This document shows, one piece after another, positions 1-7,600 of a stretch of 24,193 nucleotides of DNA (positions are counted from its first letter, which is position 1; every line of letters begins with the position of its first letter). The notes beneath the pieces were generated by a model. That model worked only from the letters and a program-made list of their open reading frames with translations. It searched no databases and was not told the origin of the DNA. This DNA is from CAZSDU01 sp964605775. GTDB lineage: Bacteria > Bacteroidota > Bacteroidia > Bacteroidales > FEN-979. Location of the stretch: contig CAZSDU010000032.1 of NCBI GenBank assembly GCA_964605775.1, positions 1 to 24,193 of the forward strand, in the 5' to 3' direction. A program made the position numbers and the translations under genes.

Positions 1-73
1 GCGGAAGTAGCTCATTTGGTAGAGCGGAAGCCTTCCAAGCTTCAGGTGGCGGGTTCGAGCCCCGTCTTCCGCT
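1..73 (+). tRNA. tRNA-Gly (anticodon TCC)
   Basis: A full cloverleaf can be drawn. The acceptor arms GCGGAAG and CTTCCGC pair fully. The D arm is GCTC/GAGC, the anticodon stem GAAGC/GCTTC encloses the loop CTTCCAA with anticodon TCC, and the T arm is GCGGG/CCCGT with a TTCGAGC loop. The discriminator is T73 and CCA is not encoded. It starts at the first base of the window, so any promoter or upstream tRNA (often tRNA-Tyr at this locus) lies outside. It is probably co-transcribed with the tRNA-Thr and tuf that follow. Confidence 0.96.
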
Positions 74-130
74 CAAATTAAAATAAAACCAAAACACACT
101 CACACCAAAACCCAAACCCACACCCTCTTC

Positions 131-202
131 GCCTTTGTAGCTCAGGGGTAGAGCACTTCCTTGGTAAGGAAGGGGTCAGCAGTTCAATTCTGCTCAAAGG
201 CT
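131..202 (+). tRNA. tRNA-Thr (anticodon GGT)
   Basis: The acceptor arms GCCTTTG and CAAAGGC pair fully. The D arm is GCTC/GAGC, the anticodon stem CTTCC/GGAAG encloses TTGGTAA with anticodon GGT, and the T arm is AGCAG/CTGCT with a TTCAATT loop. The discriminator is T202 and CCA is not encoded. It lies 48 bases before tuf, matching the common bacterial arrangement in which tRNA-Gly and tRNA-Thr precede the EF-Tu gene in one transcript. No terminator or clear promoter box separates it from tuf. Confidence 0.96.
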
Positions 203-250
203 CAGGAGTAATCAACCAAAATTTCAAATTGTAATTAAACTTTAATCAAA

Positions 251-1438
251 ATGGCAAAAGAAAAATTCAATCGCAACAAGCCCCATGTCAATATTGGTAC
301 AATCGGCCATATTGATCATGGAAAAACTACTTTGACCGCTGCCATCACCCTGGTTTTGGCAGAGAAGGGATTATCCGAGTTCAGGTCCTTCGATTCGATC
401 GACAATGCACCGGAAGAAAAAGCACGTGGAATCACGATCAACACGGCTCATATTGAGTATGAAACGGCAAACAGGCACTATGCCCATGTGGATTGCCCTG
501 GACACGCTGACTACATCAAGAATATGGTTACCGGAGCTGCCCAGATGGACGGCGCCATCATTGTGGTAGCTGCAACCGATGGTCCCATGCCCCAAACCCG
601 TGAACACATTCTTCTCGCCCGTCAGGTGGGTGTTCCAAAACTGGTCGTTTTCATGAATAAATGCGACAGCGTGGATGATCCCGAATTACTCGAGATTGTT
701 GAAATGGAAATCCGTGACCTTCTGACCTTCTATGGTTTCGATGGTGCCAACGCACCTGTTATTCAAGGTTCGGCTCTCGGCGGACTGAATAAGGAACCGA
801 AGTGGGTGGAAAAAATCATGGAACTCATGGATGCTGTTGACAGCTATATTCCTTTACCCGTTCGTGATGTTGACAAGCCCTTCCTGATGCCTGTTGAAGA
901 CGTGTTCTCCATTACCGGACGTGGCACTGTAGCCACCGGCAGAATTGAAACCGGTGTGATCAACTCCGGCGATCCCGTCGATATCATCGGCATGGGAGCT
1001 GAAAAACTGAAAAGTGTGGTTACCGGTGTGGAAATGTTTCGCAAAATCCTTGACCGTGGCGAAGCTGGTGACAATACCGGTTTATTGCTCCGCGGAATCG
1101 ATAAGGATGAAATCCGCCGTGGTATGGTTATTGCAAAACCGGGATCCATCACCCCCCATAAGAAATTCAAAGCTGAAATCTATGTGCTGAAAACCCAGGA
1201 AGGCGGACGTCATACTCCATTCCATAACAAGTATCGTCCTCAGTTCTATTTCAGAACGACAGATGTTACCGGTGAGATTCATCTTCCTGAAGGAGTTGAA
1301 ATGTGTATGCCTGGTGACAATATCACCATTCTGGTTGACCTGATTGCTGAAATCGCCATGAATAAAGGTCTTCGTTTCGCGATTCGTGAAGGAGGACGTA
1401 CCGTTGGCGCAGGTCAGGTAACAGAAATTCTTGACTGA
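251..1438 (+). CDS. tuf: Translation elongation factor Tu (EF-Tu)
   Basis: EF-Tu is the cytoplasmic GTPase that delivers aminoacyl-tRNA to the ribosomal A site. At 395 aa it has the usual full length. The GTPase motifs are intact: P-loop GHIDHGKT at residues 19-26, switch I ending in RGITIN at 59-64, DCPGH at 81-85 and NKCD at 136-139. Beta-barrel domains 2 and 3 follow and end in the normal GGRTVGAGQVTEILD tail. The ATG start gives the canonical MAKEKF N-terminus. The gene sits between tRNA-Thr and tRNA-Trp, so the primary transcript is probably cut at the tRNAs to release the tuf mRNA. A second tuf copy elsewhere cannot be assessed. Confidence 0.99.
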   Translation: MAKEKFNRNKPHVNIGTIGHIDHGKTTLTAAITLVLAEKGLSEFRSFDSIDNAPEEKARGITINTAHIEYETANRHYAHVDCPGHADYIKNMVTGAAQMDGAIIVVAATDGPMPQTREHILLARQVGVPKLVVFMNKCDSVDDPELLEIVEMEIRDLLTFYGFDGANAPVIQGSALGGLNKEPKWVEKIMELMDAVDSYIPLPVRDVDKPFLMPVEDVFSITGRGTVATGRIETGVINSGDPVDIIGMGAEKLKSVVTGVEMFRKILDRGEAGDNTGLLLRGIDKDEIRRGMVIAKPGSITPHKKFKAEIYVLKTQEGGRHTPFHNKYRPQFYFRTTDVTGEIHLPEGVEMCMPGDNITILVDLIAEIAMNKGLRFAIREGGRTVGAGQVTEILD

Positions 1439-1460
1439 TAAAATTGAAGTTTAATTACAC

Positions 1461-1533
1461 ACGGGTGTAGCTCAACTGGTAGAGTGGCGGTCTCCAAAAC
1501 CGTAGGCTGTGGGTTCGATTCCTACCACCCGTG
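1461..1533 (+). tRNA. tRNA-Trp (anticodon CCA)
   Basis: The acceptor arms ACGGGTG and CACCCGT pair fully. The D arm GCTC/GAGT contains a G-T pair. The anticodon loop CTCCAAA carries anticodon CCA, and the T arm is GTGGG/CCTAC with a TTCGATT loop. The discriminator is G1533 and CCA is not encoded. It lies 22 bases after tuf and only 15 bases before secE. Placement of tRNA-Trp between tuf and secE is widespread in bacteria. 3' processing of this tRNA would define the 5' end of the secE mRNA. Confidence 0.96.
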
Positions 1534-1548
1534 CAAAATGTTGGATAA

Positions 1549-1746
1549 ATGGCAAAGAATAAAGTAGTTAACTACATCAAAGAAAGCTACGATGAATTGA
1601 TGCACAAAGTCTCCTGGCCGACCTGGGCTGAGTTACAGGGTAGTGCAATCGTGGTTTCTGTCGCCTCCCTCATCATTGCAATCATTGTTTTTGCAATGGA
1701 TGAAGTCTTCAGAAATGTACTTCTTCAGTTTTACCAGCTTTTCTAA
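1549..1746 (+). CDS. secE: Preprotein translocase subunit SecE
   Basis: SecE is the small essential inner-membrane subunit of the SecYEG channel and clamps SecY. This is the short 65 aa form with one transmembrane helix, typical of most bacteria outside the gammaproteobacteria. An amphipathic N-terminal part leads to the hallmark KVSWPTWAE at about residues 20-28, then a hydrophobic helix at about 32-50. The start lies 15 bases after tRNA-Trp and has no Shine-Dalgarno sequence. nusG follows after 63 bases, the usual secE-nusG pairing. Confidence 0.97.
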   Translation: MAKNKVVNYIKESYDELMHKVSWPTWAELQGSAIVVSVASLIIAIIVFAMDEVFRNVLLQFYQLF

Positions 1747-1809
1747 TAATAATTAGGATCCATTATCTGAACAAAATAGTATTTTTCAAGAATCAATCTC
1801 ATTACAAGC

Positions 1810-2352
1810 ATGAGTGAATTGGCCAAAAAATGGTATGTCGTCCGCGCTATCTCTGGAAATGAGAAGAAGGTGAAACAATACCTTGAAAGTGAAATAGTCA
1901 ATCAGAATCTTCAGGATTACATTTCACAGGTGCTGATTCCAACTGAAAAAGTGTACATGATCCGAAACGGGAAAAAAGTCAGCAAAGACAGGAACTATTT
2001 CCCGGGTTATGTACTAATTGAAGCCGTCTTGACTGGTGAAGTGCCTCACATCATCCGTAACATACCCGGCGTATTGGGTTTCCTTGGAGCCAAAGGAGAA
2101 GCCCACCCGCTTCGCCCTTCAGAAGTGAAACGTATCCTTGGAAAATTCGATGAATTATCGGAACAGGGTGAGGAAATGAATATCCCTTTTATCATAGGCG
2201 AAACGGTTACCGTGATTGACGGGCCTTTCAACAGTTTCAGCGGAGTGATAGAAGAAATCAATGAGGAAAAAAAGAAACTCAAGGTCATGGTGAAGATTTT
2301 TGGAAGAAAAACTCCCCTGGAGCTGAGTTTCATGCAAGTTCAAAAGGAATAG
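1810..2352 (+). CDS. nusG: Transcription termination/antitermination factor NusG
   Basis: NusG binds the RNA polymerase clamp and controls pausing and elongation. Through its KOW domain it couples polymerase to Rho or ribosomal S10. The N-terminal NGN domain (about residues 1-115) starts with KKWYVVRAISGNEKKV and contains the YFPGYVLIE stretch. The C-terminal KOW domain begins at about residue 127 with GETVTVIDGPFNSFSG. The length (180 aa) is normal. Its place between secE and rplK marks it as housekeeping NusG rather than an operon-specific paralogue such as RfaH or UpxY. The 63-base leader shows no convincing promoter. Confidence 0.98.
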   Translation: MSELAKKWYVVRAISGNEKKVKQYLESEIVNQNLQDYISQVLIPTEKVYMIRNGKKVSKDRNYFPGYVLIEAVLTGEVPHIIRNIPGVLGFLGAKGEAHPLRPSEVKRILGKFDELSEQGEEMNIPFIIGETVTVIDGPFNSFSGVIEEINEEKKKLKVMVKIFGRKTPLELSFMQVQKE

Positions 2353-2373
2353 AAGAAAATAAAATTAATAGCA

Positions 2374-2817
2374 ATGGCAAAAGAAGTTAGTGGTATTATT
2401 AAATTACAGATCAAGGGAGGAGCTGCAAATCCTTCACCACCGGTCGGACCTGCATTGGGTGCCAAGGGTGTGAACATCATGGAGTTCTGCAAGCAGTTTA
2501 ATGCGCGTACCCAGGATAAAACGGGTAAACTGATCCCGGTCATTATCACAGTCTACAAGGACAAATCATTTGATTTTATTTTGAAAACTCCGCCTGTAGC
2601 TGTACAATTGATGGAAGCAACAAAACTTCAAAAGGGATCTCCGGAACCAAACCGTAACAAGGTTGCTTCCGTTTCCTGGGAACAGGTTCAAAAGATCGCT
2701 GAAGATAAAATGCCCGACCTGAATGCATTTACCATTGATTCTGCCATCAAAATGGTAGCTGGTACTGCACGTAGTATGGGCATCACCATCACTGGTGTCG
2801 TTCCTTCAAAACACTGA
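2374..2817 (+). CDS. rplK: 50S ribosomal protein L11
   Basis: L11 binds 23S rRNA at the base of the ribosomal stalk in the GTPase-associated centre. The product has 147 aa, a little longer than the 141-142 aa of E. coli L11, by a short C-terminal extension. The N-terminal domain shows the conserved PSPPVGPALG at residues 20-29, the proline region linked with thiostrepton action. The rRNA-binding C-terminal domain ends in the ARSMGITITG motif. The start is 21 bases after nusG in an A-rich spacer without Shine-Dalgarno. rplA follows after 60 bases. Confidence 0.98.
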   Translation: MAKEVSGIIKLQIKGGAANPSPPVGPALGAKGVNIMEFCKQFNARTQDKTGKLIPVIITVYKDKSFDFILKTPPVAVQLMEATKLQKGSPEPNRNKVASVSWEQVQKIAEDKMPDLNAFTIDSAIKMVAGTARSMGITITGVVPSKH

Positions 2818-2877
2818 TCTCCGCAGCCGGTTAGTGTTCAATTCTGACCTCATTAATTTAAATATAAAAACAAAGCA

Positions 2878-3573
2878 ATGACAAAGCTGACAAAAAAGAG
2901 GAAGGTTGCCTTATCGAAATATGATAAGAATACCGTTTTTTCGCTGTCGGATGCAGCAGGTATTGTGAAAGAAATCAGCAATACAAAATTTGATTCATCC
3001 GTGGATATTGACGTTCGTCTTGGGGTTGATCCCCGCAAGGCCAACCAGATGGTCAGGGGTATCGTGACGCTTCCTCATGGTACCGGAAAAACCATCCGCG
3101 TCCTGGTGCTCTGTACTCCGGATAAAGAGGAAGAGGCCAGACAGTCAGGGGCTGACTTCGCCGGGCTCGATGAATTCATCGAAAAAATCAAAGGCGGTTG
3201 GACTGACGTTGATGTCATCATCACCATGCCCAGTGTTATGGCCAAGGTTGGTGCATTAGGGAAAATCCTCGGACCAAGGGGACTGATGCCTAACCCGAAA
3301 ACGGGGACTGTTACCATGGAAATCGGTAAGGCCGTGAAAGATGTGAAAGCCGGTAAGATTGATTTTAAAGTGGATAAATTCGGCATTATTCATGCATCCA
3401 TCGCGAAAGCGTCTTTTGAAAAGGAAAAGATCGTGGATAACGCAAAAGAATTGCTTCAGACCATCATCAAACTGAAACCCTCTTCCGCAAAAGGTACCTA
3501 TGTGAAAAGTATCTACATTTCCAGTACCATGAGCCCGAGCATTCAGGTTGATCCTAAATCGGTTTCCGCATAA
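2878..3573 (+). CDS. rplA: 50S ribosomal protein L1
   Basis: L1 forms the mobile L1 stalk near the tRNA E site. In other bacteria it also represses its own L11-L1 mRNA. The length is 231 aa, normal for the family. The signature region LGKILGPRGLMPNPKTGTVT is present at about residues 124-143, and the lysine-rich N-terminus KLTKKRKVALSKYDK is typical. The 60 bases between rplK and rplA form no clear hairpin resembling the L1 binding site in 23S rRNA, so autoregulation here is not shown by the sequence. Confidence 0.98.
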   Translation: MTKLTKKRKVALSKYDKNTVFSLSDAAGIVKEISNTKFDSSVDIDVRLGVDPRKANQMVRGIVTLPHGTGKTIRVLVLCTPDKEEEARQSGADFAGLDEFIEKIKGGWTDVDVIITMPSVMAKVGALGKILGPRGLMPNPKTGTVTMEIGKAVKDVKAGKIDFKVDKFGIIHASIAKASFEKEKIVDNAKELLQTIIKLKPSSAKGTYVKSIYISSTMSPSIQVDPKSVSA

Positions 3574-3600
3574 TTACTGAACTTTTGAGAGAAATAAATC

Positions 3601-4122
3601 ATGAGAAAAGACGAAAAATCCCAACTTATCGACTCCCTGGCAGAACAGCTTAAACATTCTGGCACCTTCTACCTGGCTGATACTTCTAACTTGAATGCAG
3701 AAACCACCAGCCGGCTCAGAAGGACGTGTTTTAAAAAGAATGTTCAGCTGACAGTGGTCAAGAATACGCTGCTGAGAAAGGCCATGGAGAAAAGCGGGAA
3801 ATCTTTGGAAGAGTTTTATCCGGTATTGGTCGGACCTACTTCTGTTTTGTTTTCTGAAGTGGCAAACGATCCGGCAAAACTGATCAAAGAATTCCGGCGT
3901 ACTTCTACCAAACCCTTGTTAAAAGGTGCTTTTGTTGAAGAAACCATCTATCTGGGTGATGATCAACTGGATGCCCTGGTTAACATTAAATCAAAATTTG
4001 AATTGATCGGTGATCTGATCGGCCTGCTGCAATCTCCTGCTAACAATGTTATCCTGGCTTTACAAACCGGTGGTAACAAATTATCAGGGATTGTCAAAAC
4101 GCTTTCAGAAAAACCTGAATAA
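3601..4122 (+). CDS. rplJ: 50S ribosomal protein L10
   Basis: L10 anchors the L7/L12 dimers to the ribosome and contacts L11 and 23S rRNA. The product is 173 aa, normal length. The globular N-terminal domain contains VVKNTLLRKAM and VGPTSVLF. The C-terminal helical stretch (about residues 135-173) is the expected L7/L12 docking arm. The gap to rplA is only 27 bases, too short for the large structured L10 leader known from gammaproteobacteria and Firmicutes. If L10-L12 autoregulation exists here, its site must lie elsewhere. Confidence 0.97.
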   Translation: MRKDEKSQLIDSLAEQLKHSGTFYLADTSNLNAETTSRLRRTCFKKNVQLTVVKNTLLRKAMEKSGKSLEEFYPVLVGPTSVLFSEVANDPAKLIKEFRRTSTKPLLKGAFVEETIYLGDDQLDALVNIKSKFELIGDLIGLLQSPANNVILALQTGGNKLSGIVKTLSEKPE

Positions 4123-4161
4123 AAAAGTAAATTTTAGTAATCATATTAAATAGTAAGAAAA

Positions 4162-4536
4162 ATGGCAGATTTAAAAGCTTTTGCAGAACAGTTAGTGAAT
4201 TTAACAGTAAAAGAGGTTAACGAACTGGCAAAGATCCTGAAGGATGAATATGGTATCGAACCTGCTGCTGCAGCTGTTGCAGTCGCAGCTCCTGCCGCCG
4301 CCGCAGCTCCTGTTGCCGAAGAACAATCATCTTTTGATGTGATCCTGAAAAGTGCAGGCCAGGCGAAATTAGCCGTTGTTAAACTGGTTAAGGAACTGAC
4401 CAGCCTTGGTTTGAAAGAAGCCAAGGAATTGGTTGACGCTGCACCGAAAGCCATTAAAGAAGGTGTCTCCAAGGATGAAGCCAACGCTTTATACAATCAA
4501 TTAAAGGAGGCTGGAGCAGAGGTTGAAATTAAGTAA
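4162..4536 (+). CDS. rplL: 50S ribosomal protein L7/L12
   Basis: L7/L12 is the acidic, multicopy stalk protein that recruits translation factor GTPases. In its 124 aa, a helical dimerisation domain (about residues 1-33) is followed by the flexible hinge of almost only Ala, Val and Pro (about 34-52). The factor-binding domain (about 56-124) contains the conserved VKLVKELTSLGLKEAKELV region. It lies 39 bases after rplJ. It is the last ribosomal gene before the control region that separates it from rpoB. Confidence 0.98.
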   Translation: MADLKAFAEQLVNLTVKEVNELAKILKDEYGIEPAAAAVAVAAPAAAAAPVAEEQSSFDVILKSAGQAKLAVVKLVKELTSLGLKEAKELVDAAPKAIKEGVSKDEANALYNQLKEAGAEVEIK

Positions 4537-4565
4537 GACATTACTTTCGCATTCTGATCATAGGA

Positions 4566-4607
4566 TATAGACTACCCCCGAAAGGGGTGGTCTATAACTT
4601 GTTTTTT
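4566..4607 (+). terminator. Terminator-like hairpin (attenuator) between rplL and rpoB
   Basis: Bases 4566-4578 pair with 4584-4596 to make a 13 bp stem (one G-T pair) around a five-base CGAAA loop. A T-rich tail with six consecutive T follows at 4602-4607. This is the form of an intrinsic terminator, although the T run starts five bases after the stem. It lies 30 bases after the rplL stop inside an otherwise continuous operon. It therefore probably acts as a partial terminator that lowers rpoBC expression relative to the ribosomal proteins, as described for the rplL-rpoB gap of E. coli. Confidence 0.75.
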
Positions 4608-4629
4608 ACGATATTGAAAGTTAACATTG
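4599..4629 (+). promoter_or_regulatory. Possible internal promoter for rpoBC
   Basis: TTG at 4599-4601, a 20-base spacer and TAACATTG at 4622-4629 fit the Bacteroidota promoter pattern (TTG/TTTG near -33, about 19-21 bases, then TAnnTTTG near -7) with one mismatch in the -7 box. The -33 element overlaps the tail of the terminator-like hairpin. Transcription would start near 4636, about 40 bases before the rpoB start. It is a pattern match only and could be chance in AT-rich DNA. Confidence 0.35.
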
Positions 4630-4640
4630 ATTTCTAACCA

Positions 4641-4659
4641 GTCCCGCCACTGGCGGGGC
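4641..4659. repeat. GC-rich palindrome in the rpoB leader
   Basis: GTCCCGCC and GGCGGGGC flank the three-base loop ACT and form an 8 bp, almost pure G/C stem (one G-T pair). It stands out in an AT-rich intergenic region and ends 16 bases before the rpoB start. No T run follows, so it is not an intrinsic terminator. It could be a single copy of a REP-like dispersed palindrome or an RNA structure in the rpoB 5' leader. I saw no second copy in this window. Confidence 0.55.
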
Positions 4660-4675
4660 CTAAAATAAACAGACC

Positions 4676-7600
4676 TTGGCTTCAAAAAAAATCGAAAGAA
4701 TCAGTTTTGCATCTACAAAGATACAAGCTGAATGTCCTGATTTTCTCGATATACAGGTAAAGTCATTTCAGGATTTTTTCCAGTTGGAAACCAATCCTGA
4801 AAACAGGGTCAACGAAGGATTATACAGGGTTTTCGCGGAAAATTTCCCCATTTCTGATGCACGCAATAATTTCGTGCTCGAATTCCTCGATTATTTTATT
4901 GATCCTCCCCGTTACTCTATTGACGAGTGTATTGAACGTGGTTTGACCTACAGCGTACCCCTGAAGGCCAAACTTAAGTTGTATTGCACTGACCCTGAAC
5001 ATGAGGATTTCGAAACCATCATTCAGGATGTTTATCTGGGAATGATCCCCTATATGACTCCGAGGGGGACATTTATCATCAATGGTGCGGAACGTGTCGT
5101 GGTTTCACAGCTTCACCGCTCTCCCGGCGTTTTCTTCAGTACCAGCTTCCATGCTAACGGAGCCCAGTTGTATTCGGCTCGTATCATTCCTTTCAAAGGA
5201 TCCTGGATTGAATTCACCACCGACATCAACAATGTGATGTATGCCTATATCGACCGGAAAAAGAAATTACCGGTAACTACCTTGTTGAGGGCAATCGGTT
5301 TTGAAACGGATAAGGATATTCTTGAGATTTTCGGATTGGCTCAGGAAATAAAAGTCAGCAGGGCCGCACTGAAAAGGGTGATAGGTTCCAAACTGGCAGC
5401 CAGGGTGGTAAGAACATGGATCGAAGATTTCGTTGATGAAGATACAGGAGAAGTTGTTTCCATCGAACGTACTGAAGTGATCATTGAAAGGGAAACCCTG
5501 CTTGAAAACGAACACATTGACCAGATCCTCGATGCCGGAATAAAGGCCATTCTGATCCATCGCGAAGATGCACTCGCTACCGACTACTCCATCATTTTCA
5601 ATACCCTTCAGAAAGATCCGGCCAACTCCGAAAAAGAAGCCGTGGAATTCATTTACCGCCAGCTTCGAAATGCCGAACCCCCGGATGAAGAAACAGCCAG
5701 GGGTATCATTGAAAAACTCTTTTTCTCAGATAAACGTTACGACCTTGGAGATGTAGGCCGTTACAGGATCAACCGCAAACTCAATCTGAATATTCCCATG
5801 GAGACTAAAGTCCTCACGAAAGAAGACATTATCTCCATCATCAAATACCTGATTGAACTGGTTAATTCCAAAGCCGAAGTGGATGATATAGACCACCTCA
5901 GCAACCGTAGGGTCCGTACCGTGGGCGAACAGCTCTACAACCAGTTTGGCGTTGGCTTGTCAAGAATGGCAAGGACCATCAGGGAACGCATGAATGTCAG
6001 GGATAACGAAGTCTTTACCCCCATGGACCTGATCAATGCCAAGACCCTTTCGTCCGTTATCAATACCTTTTTCGGGACGAACCAGTTGTCACAGTTCATG
6101 GATCAGACCAACCCCCTCTCGGAATTGACCCATAAACGCCGTATTTCCGCTCTTGGACCCGGCGGTCTTTCCCGTGAACGCGCCGGTTTTGAAGTACGTG
6201 ACGTGCATTATACCCACTACGGTAGGCTCTGTACCATAGAAACCCCGGAAGGCCCCAACATCGGACTGATCAGTTCACTTTGTGTCTATGCCAAAATCGA
6301 TAAACTTGGATTTATCGAAACTCCTTATCATAAGGTAATTGAAGGGAAAGTGGCCCTGGAGGATGAACCCATTTACCTGACTGCTGAAGAAGAAGAGCAT
6401 AAAATTATCGCTCAGGCCAGCACTTTGATGGATGCTAAAGGAAATATCACAGATGATAAAGTTAAGGTTCGTTATCTGGCAGATTATCCCATCGTTGCCA
6501 AAACCGGTGTGGACCTTATCGATATCGCCCCCAACCAGATTGCCTCAATAGCAGCTTCCCTGATCCCCTTCCTCGAACATGATGACGCCAACCGTGCACT
6601 CATGGGATCAAACATGATGCGACAGGCAGTTCCCTTACTGAATCCGGAAATCGCCCTGGTGGGTACGGGTATTGAAAGTCTTGTGGCCCGTGATTCCCGT
6701 GTACTCATCAACGCTGAAGGCAATGGAGTGGTTGAATTTGTGGATGCCAACGAAATTTTAATCCGGTATTCACGGGATGAAAAAGAACGTCTGGTCAGCT
6801 TTGAAGATGATATCAAATCATATAAACTAACCAAGTTTGCCAGAACAAATCAGAATACCTGCGTAAACCTTCGCCCCATTGTGCGTAAGGGTGACAAGGT
6901 CGTTAAAGGACAGGTGCTTTGTGAAGGATATGCCACAAAAGACGGAGAACTGGCACTTGGACGAAACCTTATGGTGGCATTCATGCCCTGGAAAGGATAT
7001 AATTTCGAAGATGCCATCGTCATTTCTGAAAAAGTCCTGAAAGAAGATATCTTCACTTCCATTCACATCGAAGAGTTTACACTTGAAGTACGTGACACCA
7101 AGCGGGGCGTCGAAGAGCTGACCAACGACATTCCCAATGTCAGTGTCGAAGCCACCAAGGATTTGGACGAAAACGGACTGATCCGTATCGGGGCTGAAGT
7201 GAGTGAAGGCGATATCCTGATCGGAAAAATCACCCCTAAGGGTGAAAGCGATCCTACTCCCGAAGAAAAATTGCTTCGTGCCATTTTTGGCGATAAAGCC
7301 GGAGACGTCAAGGATGCCTCCCTAAAAGCACCTCCTTCCATGAAGGGTGTGGTGATTGAGAAAAAATTATTCTCCCGCGTCATCAAAGACCGTAAGGCCA
7401 AAGCCAAAGAAAAAGATGATCTGAAAAAGCTGGATGACGATTACCAGAAGGATGTCGACAAATTGCGGACAAAACTGGTCGAGAAATTAAATGTACTGGT
7501 CAGCGGTAAAGTCTCCCAGGGCGTGTATAATAATTTCAAACAGGAAATTATTGCCAAAGGAGCCAAGTTTACTCAAAAAAATCTGATCGACATCGACTAC

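Noticed and set aside
4126..4138. TAAATTTT as a promoter box for rplL
   Set aside because: One mismatch in the -7 box and no TTG at 19-21 bases upstream; AT-rich spacers give such matches by chance.
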